Assembly (NCBI RefSeq): GCF_027579695.1
Contig: NC_083571.1
Location: forward strand, 73,294,279-73,358,278
DNA: 64,000 bases
DNA from: Neoarius graeffei
Taxonomy: Eukaryota > Chordata > Actinopteri > Siluriformes > Ariidae
Reading direction: 5' to 3'
The notes beneath the pieces were generated by a model, which searched no databases, had not been told where the DNA came from, and worked only from the letters and a program-made list of their open reading frames with translations. Positions 44,094 to 55,170 of this stretch are shown one piece after another. The position numbers and the translations under genes were made by a program. Each line of letters begins with the position of its first letter. The first letter of the stretch is position 1.

Positions 44094-47000
44094 TCAGGCA
44101 GAGGGGCCCTGAGGGAGTGAAGGGAGTCTCACCAGGCGTGAGACTGGGCGTGTGTAGGTCCGGTCCTTGACCTGCACCTGTGCAGTACGTACCCTGCCAT
44201 CTGCTCCAGGGATGACAGCAGTGACCTTGCCCACAGGCCACAGGGCACGTGGGAGTTGAGGGTCGACAATCATCACGATGCTGTCAACGATGAGGTCCTC
44301 CCGGTCTCGTTGCCACTTGGAGCGGGTTTGAAGAGAGGGCAGGTAGTTCCTGATGAACTTAGCCCAGAATTGGTCCGCAAGGGCCTGGCCCTGTCTCCAC
44401 CTGCGCCTGCTCAGGATGTCGGAGTCGGTGTAGACCACTTGTGGTATGGAGGGGTCGTGCCGCCCCATCAGCAGCATGTTTGGAGTGATGGGATCTGGAT
44501 CTGCGATGTCTGACGAGGTGTAACCCAAGGGCTTGGAGTTGATGATGCTTTCCACCTCGATCAGCACTGTCCTCAACACCTCCTCAGTGACTGTCTGTGC
44601 ATCGAGTGTAGTGTGTAGGGCAGCTTTGATGGAACGGATCTCCCGTTCCCAGGAACCACCGAAGTGCGGAGCATGTGGAGGATTGAACTTGAAGTCAATC
44701 TGTTGACTGGCTAAGTGGGACTGTAGCTCTGGGCTGAGGGCTTTGAACGTCTCCTGCAGTTCAGACTGACCCCCTCTGAAATTGGTGTCTTGGTCGGAGA
44801 GCAGCTCATGTGGCTTCCCTCGGCGTGCGATGAAGCGCCGCAGGGCCATCAAGAAAGCATCAGTGTCCATGCTGGTGAGGAGGTCTAGATGCACTGCATG
44901 GATTGTCAGGCACTTGAAAACGATGCCCCACCGTTTCTCAGTGCGTCGGCCGATTTTGATGAGGTACGGCCCGAAACAATCCATTCCAGTGGAATAGAAG
45001 GCTGGCTTGTGCAAGCGCAGACTTGATGGTGGCAAGTCAGCCATTCTGGGGATCACTGGTGTGCCTCGCCACTTCTGACACTCTGGACAGCTGTGCTGAT
45101 GTTTCTTGACAGCCGCTCTCCCACGCACGATCCAGTACCGCCGGCGCAGCTCAGCAAACACTCGCTCTGGTCCTGGGTGCGCCAGGTGGCTGTCGAAGTC
45201 TCGGATGATGAGCTGGGTGATGGGGTGCTGAGGGTCAAGCAGGATGGGGTGCAGAGTCTCCTCCTCAACCGTGTCACACCTGCGCAGACGACCTCCGACC
45301 CGGATCAGCTGTGTCTCAGCGTCGTACTCCGGGGACAATGTGAGGATCCTGCTGTCAGTGGAGACTGGCTTCCCCGCTGAGAGCAGGGTGAGGTCTTCGG
45401 GGAAGGAGTCACTCTGTGCCTTCCTGAGGAGTGCCATCTCCGCTTGCCTGTAGTCCTCAGCTGTGATGGCGGATGTGGCCGCCCCGTGACGCTTTCTGAC
45501 TGTGGCCTCCAGCAGCTCTGGATATTGACTGAAGTTCCCTGCATCAGGCAACGCAGGGTCAGAGGTCACGGTGATGTGGCCGCAGAACTGGGACTTCCGC
45601 AGCTCGGTGGCGTCCTGCAGCAGCTCCACTGATGGTGACGGTGCACTGATGAACAGGCACGCTGGGGTGGAAGACCGACGCTTGACAGCCTTGGCGGGGC
45701 CTTGAAGTGTCCACCCAAGGCGTGTCTTCAGGGCAATGGGTCCACCTGGTGGGCCCATGTGCACAGGCTCGATGGGGATGAGGAGATCTGGGTAGTCAGA
45801 CCCAATGAGGAGCAGCGGACGGGCCTGAGTAAAGGAGTGAAGAGGCAGCCCTCTGAGGTGGCGGTAGGTCCTTTGGAGAGCCTCAACTGGGTGTGAATGA
45901 GGGGACAGTTCGGGTGATGTGAAGGCCCGCTGTATTTTGTACCGCTGCTGCGGTTGACTGAGGGATGACACAGAGAAGGACACTGACCTCCCCGGCACCG
46001 TTCTGATGTCATGACGGATGGTGCGGAGGGCCAGGTTCTCACTCTGTCCTTTGAGGCCAAGCTGCTGCGCTGCTTGGGGGAGGAGCATGGTGCGCTCTGA
46101 CCCGTCATCGAGGATGGCGTAGGTCTCCATCTTCTTGCCCCCGTGGTGAAGGAGCACCTTCACCATCTTCAGCAGCACACAACTACCTCTCCGTGCTGGG
46201 TCGAGGTAGTAGGTGGATGGCTGGCTGGGTGAAGACAGTGTCGCAGTCTCCGGCCTGCTTTGTGCATTCACCTCATGCAGTACCTTGAGGTGCAGGCGAT
46301 TGCACTTCGGGCACCGTGCCTTGAGGTAGCACTGAGCTGCTTGATGGTCACGTCCACACCTCCAGCACTTCTTCCCGGTCTTGATCCACTGGAGCCTTGG
46401 TTCCAGTGACATACTCTTGAACGCAGTGCACTGGTTGAAGTAGTGCTCCGTGCTGTTGCAGAAGGGGCAGTACTTCTTTGGAGGCTCCACCTTGGCGGGT
46501 GTGCGTGGAGCTGACTTTGATGGCTGCTGAGCTGACTTTGATGGCTGCTGAGCTGACTTGGTTGGGGGGTCTACCAGCAGGACCGTGGTGGAGCGTGTGG
46601 CTGCCGGCTGCTTGCCTCTGGTGCTCCGCTGCCGCTCTGCCTGGCTCGCTGTTGCCTTTGGCGGGTCGTTGGTCTCGTCCAGCTGCACACCAACCTCGTG
46701 CTGTAACCATGCGGCGAAGTCCAAGAGTGTGGGGACAGGCACACGGTCTGGGTCGATGTACCGCCTGAAGGCAGTACGCAGCTCGTGAGGCAGCTTGGGC
46801 AGCAACTGAGACACATGCGAACCACACCGTAGCTCAAGCTGTTCCTGGGTCCCCATCTTATCCAGCATCCCCACCAAGGACTGCACCTTCAGGGCGAAGT
46901 TCCTGAAGCCTCTCTGGTCACCGCTCCTGACAGGGGGCTCAGCCAGGACCTGGTTGATCTGCCTGAGTGCCAGTTTGCGGGGCTGCCCAAAGAGCTTCGT

Positions 47001-48005
47001 GAGGGCTGCCATCGTATCACTGTAGGGATAGCTGCTGTGGCAGTAAGCATCCGCTACCAGGACAGCATCCTCTAGCTTCAGGTGGTCCAGCAGGATCTGA
47101 TATTTGAAGCGCTCTGTCGCGTCGGGTGGTAGGACGTTGTCGAGTGCCAGCTGCATCCTGTTGAACTGCCGTGGGTCGTCCTCGGTGAACGCTGGGATTC
47201 TCATCTTGGGCCCGCGGTAGGTCAGCTCCTGAGGGGGAAGAGATGTCAGTCGCTGTGGGACAGGTGACAGCCTGTGATGATCTGGTGCCACTGCCCTCTG
47301 ACCGGCCGACACCGGTGATGACGTCCGCTGTCTCTGAGCAGACGAAGGGCGCCGTGGGCTGAATGGCGCCGAGTACTGTGGGGTGGCAGGAAAGGGTGAG
47401 GATGATGTGAATGAGTGACCCCGTGGCAGATTCATGCTCCTCAGGTGCTCTGTCAGCTCTGCCGTCAGTAGTGTTGGCAGATGGGGAGCTCCTCCGTGTG
47501 GCGGTGTGGACGTCGCTGCCTCAGCTCCTGCGATGTGTGGCCGAGGTAGAGGTGACGACTGCTCTGCCACCGGGGCGCGGCGATGTCCACTGGTTGAGTC
47601 AGCAGGGCTGTATGTTCTGTCATGCTGCAGTGGTGATGATAGGACTGCTGGGGGGGTTCCAGGCGTGACGGCTGGAACCTGGATGTCCCTCGCTGGAGTG
47701 CGTGGAGGTGATGCATAGTGTTGTTGCAACAGGTACTGCACATCCCGCTGCAGCTGCCGATTGTCCTCCCGTATCTGCTGAAGGGCGAGGAGGATAGCTG
47801 CTGACGTGTCCAGGGGAGTCTGCCCAGCAGGGGGAGTGTGTGATGGCTCCCGGGGCCTGCTGTCTCCCACGTGGGAAGAATCATCCTGGGTGTGTGCGCC
47901 GTCCTGTGGCAGCCGTCGCTGAGCCTGGGTCACCACGTAGTCATCCAGGTGCCTGGGGTGGTGGGGCTCACGGCGAGGACGGGCACTGCCATCATGAGTG
48001 GACAT
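44094..48005 (-). CDS. BEL/Pao Gag-PR-IN polyprotein lacking RT/RNase H
   Basis: A continuous 1303-codon frame. In order: a basic/Pro-Ser-rich gag N-terminus; a BEL-type capsid region; Cys-rich knuckles near residues 510-570 (C-P-F-C...H...C and C-W-R-C-G-R-D-H-Q-A-A-Q-C); an aspartic protease with A-I-L-D-D-G-S-E-R-T near 620-640; and L-G-W-T-L-Q-G-P. It then passes directly into post-RNase H sequence at about residue 795-800 (near 45,610) and a full Pao integrase with an HHCC-type region (H-P-G...C-P-E-C-Q-K-W) and DDE core (D-C-F-G-P, L-S-D-Q-D-T-N-F, G-G-S-W-E-R-E). No Y-x-D-D-type RT motif is present. The deletion is in frame, so an uninterrupted fusion is still encoded. Confidence 0.85.
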   Translation of the reverse strand: MSTHDGSARPRREPHHPRHLDDYVVTQAQRRLPQDGAHTQDDSSHVGDSRPREPSHTPPAGQTPLDTSAAILLALQQIREDNRQLQRDVQYLLQQHYASPPRTPARDIQVPAVTPGTPPAVLSSPLQHDRTYSPADSTSGHRRAPVAEQSSPLPRPHIAGAEAATSTPPHGGAPHLPTLLTAELTEHLRSMNLPRGHSFTSSSPFPATPQYSAPFSPRRPSSAQRQRTSSPVSAGQRAVAPDHHRLSPVPQRLTSLPPQELTYRGPKMRIPAFTEDDPRQFNRMQLALDNVLPPDATERFKYQILLDHLKLEDAVLVADAYCHSSYPYSDTMAALTKLFGQPRKLALRQINQVLAEPPVRSGDQRGFRNFALKVQSLVGMLDKMGTQEQLELRCGSHVSQLLPKLPHELRTAFRRYIDPDRVPVPTLLDFAAWLQHEVGVQLDETNDPPKATASQAERQRSTRGKQPAATRSTTVLLVDPPTKSAQQPSKSAQQPSKSAPRTPAKVEPPKKYCPFCNSTEHYFNQCTAFKSMSLEPRLQWIKTGKKCWRCGRDHQAAQCYLKARCPKCNRLHLKVLHEVNAQSRPETATLSSPSQPSTYYLDPARRGSCVLLKMVKVLLHHGGKKMETYAILDDGSERTMLLPQAAQQLGLKGQSENLALRTIRHDIRTVPGRSVSFSVSSLSQPQQRYKIQRAFTSPELSPHSHPVEALQRTYRHLRGLPLHSFTQARPLLLIGSDYPDLLIPIEPVHMGPPGGPIALKTRLGWTLQGPAKAVKRRSSTPACLFISAPSPSVELLQDATELRKSQFCGHITVTSDPALPDAGNFSQYPELLEATVRKRHGAATSAITAEDYRQAEMALLRKAQSDSFPEDLTLLSAGKPVSTDSRILTLSPEYDAETQLIRVGGRLRRCDTVEEETLHPILLDPQHPITQLIIRDFDSHLAHPGPERVFAELRRRYWIVRGRAAVKKHQHSCPECQKWRGTPVIPRMADLPPSSLRLHKPAFYSTGMDCFGPYLIKIGRRTEKRWGIVFKCLTIHAVHLDLLTSMDTDAFLMALRRFIARRGKPHELLSDQDTNFRGGQSELQETFKALSPELQSHLASQQIDFKFNPPHAPHFGGSWEREIRSIKAALHTTLDAQTVTEEVLRTVLIEVESIINSKPLGYTSSDIADPDPITPNMLLMGRHDPSIPQVVYTDSDILSRRRWRQGQALADQFWAKFIRNYLPSLQTRSKWQRDREDLIVDSIVMIVDPQLPRALWPVGKVTAVIPGADGRVRTAQVQVKDRTYTRPVSRLVRLPSLPQGPSA

Positions 48006-48028
48006 CCTGACTGTGTAGAATGCTGTAT

Positions 48029-48044
48029 CCGGCTCGAAGGACCA
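48029..48044 (-). promoter_or_regulatory. tRNA primer-binding site of BEL/Pao element
   Basis: Directly abutting the 5' LTR, the + strand reads CCGGCTCGAAGGACCA, which looks like the 3' end of a mature tRNA including CCA. The minus strand (TGGTCCTTCGAGCCGG) is its complement. I do not assign the tRNA isotype. Confidence 0.8.
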
Positions 48045-48574
48045 TATAAAAATGGGTGTCCGGTGATGGACAGGGTAAAGGACTGTATAAGAGGGACACT
48101 GGATCAGGTATACAGCAAGCTACACAGGCTGTCCGGTTAGAACAGGAATTAATGGATGTCCACTCACGAGAAACCGTGTAAACCGTGGTTTTAATTCAAG
48201 GACGCACGGAATGCTCACAGGGCACAAATGATGGACGTTGGATCCTGACACGTCCGCGATAGAAAGATAGAAAGCACGAAAGAAATGAAACCGAGGGAGA
48301 AAGAGAGAAACGGATCCAAATGTTCACTGATGAGAAGCAGGTGTTGCATGGAGTCCCCGTCTGATGTGTGCTGTGTTTTCTTCGATGTTTGTGCGCATCT
48401 TATATAGTCCACGCAGCACAGTGTGATGGACAGTGGCGCCAGGGTGTCTGAAGTTGGCATGTTGTAACATGCCCTGACAACTAACGAGTTGGGAGCCACT
48501 ATGTCTGACAAGGGTGCCTGTTTACTACTTTTAAAGGTCAAAATAATTAAGATCTGGCACCGCAATTCTGAACA
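48045..48574 (-). repeat. 5' LTR of BEL/Pao element
   Basis: 530 bp. A TATA box (TATATAAG on the minus strand) lies at 48399-48406. The near-identity with the 3' LTR indicates a recent insertion. Confidence 0.9.
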
Positions 48575-49082
48575 TTCATCATCAGATGAGTCTGAATGGT
48601 CCATGAAAAATGGTCTTCGTGACCTTAGGTTCCAGGAGGCCATAAGTTGATAGCTGGGGTGGGATCAACTTCTTTCCAATCGCGTGAAGGTTTCTAAACA
48701 GCAGCTCCATCCTCTCCAGCTCAGCCGACTTCATGACAGCCAGGGACTGAAAGCAATGCTGTCCTGTAGTGACCAGCCTCCTTCACCTGTTTTGATGTTA
48801 TACAGTAGTTCCGATGTGTGCATTTGACTTTTCGTGCTTCTTTATAGTTTCGAGTTTAAAATTACTGGTGCCTGTCTTTGCCAGACTTTCTCCAGTCTTT
48901 GCAGTACATGGTATTTTCAGTTTTGCTATGAACTAGCCAATCTCACCCGAACTTCCATTTGTCATTGAACTATCTTATCTTCCTATTAACATCTTGTTCA
49001 TCTCCATGGCCGCAGCCAGCTCTGAGGCCCCTGCGGTCCGGACCTCGGTCATTTTTAAGAGCTGAAGATACATTTGTACGCT

Positions 49083-50591
49083 TGTAGGTGTAATTAAGGA
49101 TTTGTGTATTTAAGATTTGGATAAGCGATCAATCTTTAATAATTCCATAAAATCAGTCTCATTTGGATCGTTGAAGTGAATCATTCAATGAATCGAATCA
49201 AGGAATCATTTAATGAATCCGTGAATCATTTAGTGAATCGTTCAATGAATCATTTGGTGAACCATTCAATGAATCATTTAGTGAATCATTTAATGAATCA
49301 TACCATTAATCCTGGATAAATTACCAAACAGCTAGATTATGGTATCTTATCAAATTATTATTGATCACTTACCATATTACAAATTGTCTACACCTTCCTT
49401 GAATTCTTTTGACTGGGCCACTTCAGAATATTGAACAGCAGATGAGTACACACACACAGCTTTGATAATAAATGAATTTATTATACAAAGATTAAAATAA
49501 TAATCAATATATACAAGCAGTGAGGTGTGTATATATGTATTTGTGTGGTGTGTGTGTTAGGCCCCTAGGCCTGAGCCAAGTTGTGTGTGTGTATGAGGGA
49601 GCTATAAAATTTGGAATGTTCTTATCTGATGTTTTATTATGTTCGTGTGTGTGTGCACGCGTGTGTGTCCGTGCCAGGATGAGCCAGAGTGTCTTATCTG
49701 CAATCTTGGAGGAGGGGACCCCTCAGGATTTAGTGAGCACGCGTTTTCTCAGTAACAAAGAAATTCCACACTCATAACATTATCAAACTCACTGAAATCT
49801 TAATAAGGTCAAAATATGAGTGAGTTAAATTAAATTAGAATGTTAGGAGAGAGAGAGAAAGACATGCACAAACTTATGGATTAACCAATTTTAAATCAAT
49901 AATACCAAATAATAGGGAATCAAAAATAATAAATCAGTGTACACACTTATTCCTGACTATTGCTTCACACTTAGTGAATTAATTACTGTCTAGACTAATA
50001 TTATTTATCTGTGCCCAGTGCCTTTCCTTACTGCAACTTTCGTCTTCTGTAGAAAGCAGAGTCTCTTCCGTGGAAATGACAGGCAGGCTGGAGATTGCGC
50101 TTCGGAGAGACAGAGAGAGAGAGCGAGCGGTTGCTCTGAAGTTTTCTTTGAAGATCTTCGTAGCTCGTGAGAAGAAAGTTCTGATCAGACAGGTTAGGAC
50201 GGTCCAGCCGCTCCCAACACCAATAAAACTGCGTTTTGGTTGCAGTCAAGTACGTACTAAAAGAATGACTGAGAAAACCGGTTTATAACTCACTTGAGTT
50301 AAAAGCGCGCGTGTTTCCTGGAGTCCACCGTGATCAAGGGTGGATAGAAGGAGGAGAACGTTCTAAAACGTGTCTCTTGCAGGAAAGAGTCGTGGTTTCG
50401 GACGGTCCGATGGTGAGCGTCCCTCTATGGTCTGTCCTCCGCTGAGTTCAGACACCAGAGACAAAGAAAAATGGAGTTTCCAAGTCTCTTATGTGAAACC
50501 TGAGGAATGATGTACGTGATCCCGCCCAGGCGTGACGTAGTCAACGCGGAAGTGTAGTTCTTAGACACAAGATGGCGGCATGATACCTACA
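49083..50591. mobile_element. Candidate solo LTR (or other TIR element), unit 3
   Basis: 1,509 bp absent from unit 1 (empty site near 17265-17275). It starts TGTAGGT and ends ACCTACA, with target duplication cgct (49079-49082, 50592-50595). A TG...CA ending with a 4-bp duplication and no coding sequence suggests a solo LTR of an endogenous-retrovirus-like or LTR element. The 7-bp terminal inverted repeat leaves a DNA transposon possible. It contains a degenerate tandem array (49176-49302). No gene is recognised. Confidence 0.5.
49176..49302 (+). repeat. Degenerate tandem array, GAATCATTTAGT-type unit
   Basis: About ten imperfect repeats of the form gaatcatttaatgaatc / gtgaatcattcaat. The unit is itself rich in the partial palindrome attcaatgaat. 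It lies within the candidate solo LTR. Confidence 0.75.
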
Positions 50592-50936
50592 CGCTAAATA
50601 TTCAACTGGATAAAAAAATAAAGAATAACATTAAAACATCTCCTTAAAAAGTGCATTGTTAATGATGTTAAACGTTGATTCTGTCTCTGTTTGGTGCACG
50701 CGGCTCTGAGACCAAGAACACAAAAGCGAATGAGCGCACGCGTGACTCGGGGGAGGAACGCAGTGCAGGAGACACGGGGTTTCCATGGTAACCATCAGTG
50801 CACTTTCATGAAGCTGTTAAATTTACATTTTCAAACTTCATAGTCAGCTGGGATAGGCTCCAGCTTGCCTGCGACCCTGTAGAACAGGATAAAGTGGCTC
50901 GAGATAATGAGATGAGATGAGATGAAAAAATAAATA

Positions 50937-51067
50937 TATTATTTCCCAGCTTAAGGTCGGTCCATATCGTGAAATACTGTGACCTCGGCCCAGAGGCCTC
51001 GTTCAGTATTTTCAAGACCTCGGTCACGGTATTTCACGATACGGACCCCCCCAGGTGGTAAATAATA
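50937..51067. repeat. Foldback (palindromic) element, unit 3
   Basis: Orthologue of 17610-17740, with arms still matching. Preceded by the same SINE 3' fragment (about 50840-50925). Confidence 0.75.
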
Positions 51068-52117
51068 CACACACACACACGATGGTACTGTTCTGTCCCC
51101 CGTTATGAGAGATGCGTTACACTGATTTTGACAACATGATGACATCGTGGCTACAGCCTACAAAAAAAAAAAACCTTACGAATGAGTAGATACGCCTTTT
51201 CGACCAACAGGGAACAGGTTCTTGAACCAATTCCATTCAGGATTCTTTGAACAAGGACAGAATCCGTTTTTTGTGGGTCGAAAAGGGGTAACGTCCCAGT
51301 TGGGTTATACTAAACATAGGCACTAATGGAACGCTGCTCAGCCAATCAAATTAGTGAGTCTGTATATTACTAACTTTTGTATAATTAGTTAATTAGCTGA
51401 TTATAGCTGAACCAGGGGGAAATAGTGCATTCCAGGACCACATTCAGGAACCTGTGGTGTAATGTGAACGTGGCCATGTTTTGCCTCTCGTGGCTTTCCA
51501 TATTGGATGCGCCATCAAAACCCTATTCAATATCTTGAAAGACGCTAAAGAGGAGCTCAAGAGGAGCTCATATGAGCAGATCGGATTTATTTTTCAGGTT
51601 TACTCCGTACTACATGTGCAGCAGCGCAGTTGTAGCCTGCCTTGTTTGTGATTTTAAAAATAAATCATTCGATAAGCCAAAGCAATAGAGTGGAAAGTTT
51701 CAACTTATGTTTGCCTTGGATAACTTTGCCTAAAACATGGTGGTGCATGCTGATTTTTTTTTCTCCAGAATTATTATTTTGTGTGTGTGTGTAGGTGTAA
51801 CGGATCCCAGATTGTTAATGTATCTCAGTTCCATAGGCTGCATGGTTAGGGTAACTTTTGTCCTCATGGGGCAGATCAAACCATTAAACAAGCTTAAATT
51901 ATTCTTACTCTTGCCACATACATGATTTTTTTTTCAAAACTTATGATATTCAGTTCAAACACCATTAAAAGTAATTTCAGGAACAGATCTCTTGTGTGAT
52001 GTGTAATTCACGCTCTCATTTCAATATGGCGAACATGTTTCGGCGTGCGCTTTGCGCATCACGGACCTCGGGGATTTTAAAATGCTGCTCCGGCGCTGCG
52101 CATCTCTGCCCCTTTTC

Positions 52118-53178
52118 CAGGCCCGGCGCCAGGAACAGTTTACGCAATTAGAAATCGAAAGGGGGCAAATATTTTTCATATAGTGTGTAGTAGTGATGGC
52201 GGTCTGACAACGTGTTTCAAACAATTAACTGCGCCAACCACAAAACCACGGCCCCGAAGGTTGCTTTAGTACGGGAAAATCATGTGACATATTACCAGGG
52301 CAGTTGCGCTTTATCAACACCTGTGCCCACCTGTTAACCCTCCCCTCCAATTTTCTCACAGACACGCGTTACAACCGGAAAGATGCCAAACATAAAACAA
52401 CACACACAAACCTACAGGCAAGTCCTTTAAATTTAAAATGCATACAAATAGCTCCGCGGCATGAAAACAAAACGTCAATGCAAGTCTAAGGTACTTGGCT
52501 CGGCGGCCAAAATCATAATTTAAAAAAATCAACAGACCCCGCGGCTGCACCAGTAATAGCCTTCCTGACTCGCACCGAGTCAACGCTAACCACTTAATCC
52601 GCGATCCCAGTTTAGGCGTGTAGGGGACAAAACACTGTGAAGTGATGAATTTTCACACCCGCTGCATGGGGGGGGGGGGGGGGTGATGTCAACGACACAT
52701 TCTTACGCTATTTGCGCACAAAGCGGACCATATATGAACACATACACCAACATAAACGGAGATAAACTTAGCCTACAAAGAAAGAAAATGGATTCACAAT
52801 ATTGTGATTGAATTCGTTTAATTCGGTGGGGGAAAGACTACTCCCGTAAACTTGACTGCATATTACAGGATATTGCAGAGACAGTGCACTTGTAAGTGTA
52901 CATGTAAAACCCCCGAAAGAGTAACAATGTGCAACATAAGAATCATAACAACCAATCAGATTTGTTCTACCATGCCAGTTTTAGTAGTGATTTATGTGAA
53001 ATGTATTTTTGTGCAATGCGCAACCACTTAATATTTCGTATTTGAAAATGCAAATTATTAATACGTCTATAATACATTATATTTTCATAAGGAAACAATT
53101 AAGTGATCTGAGTATCCGTTGAGGGGGCGGGGCTGTAGTCACGAGGGGGCGACGCCCCCCCCCACGGCACCGGGTCCG
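52118..53178. mobile_element. Non-autonomous hAT-like element, unit 3
   Basis: The 8-bp target duplication cccttttc (52110-52117, 53179-53186) surrounds 1,061 bp absent from unit 1 near 20135. The ends CAGGCCCGGCGCC and GGCACCGGGTCCG are imperfect inverted repeats. Contains a G-run at about 52670-52683. No transposase is recognised; the short ORFs are not convincing. Confidence 0.7.
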
Positions 53179-53649
53179 CCCTTTTCCCTGAGCAGCAGGG
53201 TTTGAAACTCCAGCTATATGCCACCAAATAGTGCGCTTGTCAGTCGTCTGCAACTTTGTTGCTTCGTTCATTAACCGCATGTTACCGCATCACTGATTTT
53301 ATCTGACGTTAATGAACGTTCTAAACAATTCTAACATGTTGTCAGAATGTTTATGCAGGTGCTCATGGGAGTTGTAGGTGCGTATCACATTGCAATGCGT
53401 TTATTATATCAGATGCCTTCAGAGAAAACTACAATTAAAATACATTATATTTTCATAAGGAAACAATTAAGTGATCTGAGTTTCCGTTGAGGGGGCGGGG
53501 CTGTAGTCACGAGGGGGCGACGCCCCCTTTCACCCCCCCCCACGGCGCCAGGTCCGCCCTTTTCCCTGAGCAGCAACTTTGTTGCTTCGTTCATTAACCG
53601 CAGGTTACCGCATCACTGATTTTATCTGACGTTAATGAACGTTCTAAAC
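53060..53649 (+). repeat. Tandem duplication overlapping hAT end, unit 3
   Basis: A segment starting near acattatattttcataagg occurs at about 53073 and again at about 53443, each followed by the gagggggcggggctgtagtc block and the same flanking unique sequence up to gttctaaac. The second copy lacks about 60 bp. Unit 1 has one copy of the flanking part, so this arose within unit 3 after the hAT insertion. Confidence 0.75.
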
Positions 53650-54947
53650 CAGTGGTTCTCAAACTTTTTTCACCAAGTACCACCTCAGAAAATACTTGGC
53701 TCTCCAAGTACCACCATAATGACCAAATTAAAATACAGTAGCGTAGTAGGCCTAAGTATTCATTAAAAACAAGGCGGAGGTTTTATTTAACAAGTATATT
53801 TAATATTGTTGGCCACTGTAACATTACACACAGTACTTTGAACAGTAACACTGTGTTTAAATATAGGAAAATAAAACACTGTACTTAAATAATAAATCAA
53901 ATAAATTGGCCAAATCTGCAACATCTGTATTCTCATCAAGCTGTATGGTAAAATATCTACTGTTCTTAATGCGCTCAATCAGTGTCTTTTTAACATCGTC
54001 AGCCATGTCATTTATTCTCCTTGACACGGTGTCATTTGAAAGCGGCACCAAGTTTAACTCTCTGGCAGCTTTCTCTCCACACATGATACGTGTCATCTCT
54101 TTGGCTAATGGCAAACACAGCAGTTCCCCGATTGTGTGCGGCTTACCGGCTCTGGCGATCAGGAGGCTGGCACGATATGAAGCTTCCTGTGCTTTGGCTA
54201 CGGGTGTACCATAGGACAGAATGGTGGACTTGGACTGCTTCAGTTCATCACGTTTTCGTAAAAAAAATCCATTGGTTTGTTCTTTAGTGCTGTGTGTTTG
54301 GTTGTAAGATGCCGTTTGAGATGCGATGGTTTCATGGACTCATTGCTCAGAATGTCCCCGCATACAACACACTGCGGCCTGGGCAGCTCCTCTGTCCCGC
54401 TCCAAATGAATCCCAGTTTTATGTATTTTTCGTCATACTTCCTCCTTACTGGTTTCTGCCGTTTGCTAGCAGTTCTGGGGCTGGTTTTGCCACTGTCGTT
54501 AGCATCTGCGCTCAGCTCACACACGTCCTCTTCAGTTCTCCCTCTCTCCTGATCCACGCTCCCATTCGCGGATTTAAGCCACGACAGTAATTTTGTCCTA
54601 CTCGTTATAATTAGCAAAGCCATCTCCACCTTTTCCCATCACAGCCTAGTCTACCAATGGCGGATAACCGTCTGTCAGCAGAACCGGTGGGAATGCGTAC
54701 GTACGTAGCGTATGGCTACCCAGAAGCACTTGCAAACTTTTTAAAATTATTAACTTAATTTGTATCTCCTTTCATTTTCTTGTCATTGGTTGCTAAGATA
54801 TTTTCATCGATTTGGATATTATGGATAGTATTTCACGTTTTTTTTTTTTAATTTTATTGATATTTAATTAATTCATTCTTTGGCGTACCACTAGAATGGA
54901 GCCCGCGTACCACTAGTGGTACGCGTACCACAGTTTGAGAATCACTG
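53650..54947 (-). mobile_element. hAT (Charlie/ZBED5-like) element, unit 3
   Basis: The ends CAGTGGTTCTCAAAC and GTTTGAGAATCACTG form inverted repeats. The 8-bp duplication ttctaaac (53642-53649, 54948-54955) is exact. It encodes a broken transposase N-terminal half on the minus strand. Not present in unit 1. Confidence 0.92.
53857..54629 (-). pseudogene. ZBED5-like hAT transposase, frameshifted and truncated
   Basis: The first part (54240-54629) has a BED zinc finger: C-V-V-C-G then H-L-K-R-H-L-T-T-K-H, preceded by K-Y-D-E-K-Y-I-K-L-G-F. A frameshift near 54240 ends this frame. The transposase continues in another frame (K-P-H-T-I-G-E, then L-S-N-D-T-V-S-R-R-I and F-T-I-Q-L-D-E-N-T-D, the first catalytic Asp region) to about 53880, where similarity stops. 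The C-terminal catalytic and dimerisation parts are missing. Confidence 0.82.
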
Positions 54948-55170
54948 TTCTAAACAATTCTAACATGTTGTCAGAATGTTTATGCAGGTGCTCATGGGAG
55001 TTGTAGGCGCGTAATATCACATTGCCTTCAGAGAAAACTACAATTAAAATATATTGTATACCACAGAATAAACCACCCGCCAAAGTGGCTAGTGGGACTA
55101 AAGTCATTACCTGCCAAAGCCAAATTTTACCCGCATTTGGCGGGTGGGCGGGTGCTAATGTAAAGCTCTG

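Larger units (their letters stand above)
43532..48574 (-). mobile_element. BEL/Pao retrotransposon with internal RT/RNase H deletion
   Basis: Inserted into the composite hAT block of unit 3, with target duplication ttcat (43527-43531, 48575-48579) and the empty site in unit 1 near 16768-16780. The LTRs (43532-44053 and 48045-48574) are near identical apart from an 8-bp duplication. In element order (minus): 5' LTR, tRNA-type PBS at 48029-48044, one long ORF, a G-rich polypurine tract (about 44054-44070) and 3' LTR. The length is about 5.0 kb, shorter than I expect for an autonomous BEL/Pao, because the ORF lacks RT and RNase H. Confidence 0.92.

Noticed and set aside
46478-46768. ORFs on the strand opposite to the BEL/Pao and Gypsy ORFs
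   Set aside because: Shadow frames of GC-rich real coding sequence without domains of their own.
49176-49302. CRISPR-like array
   Set aside because: Repeats are short, contiguous and degenerate with no unique spacers, in a eukaryotic genome; a simple tandem array.
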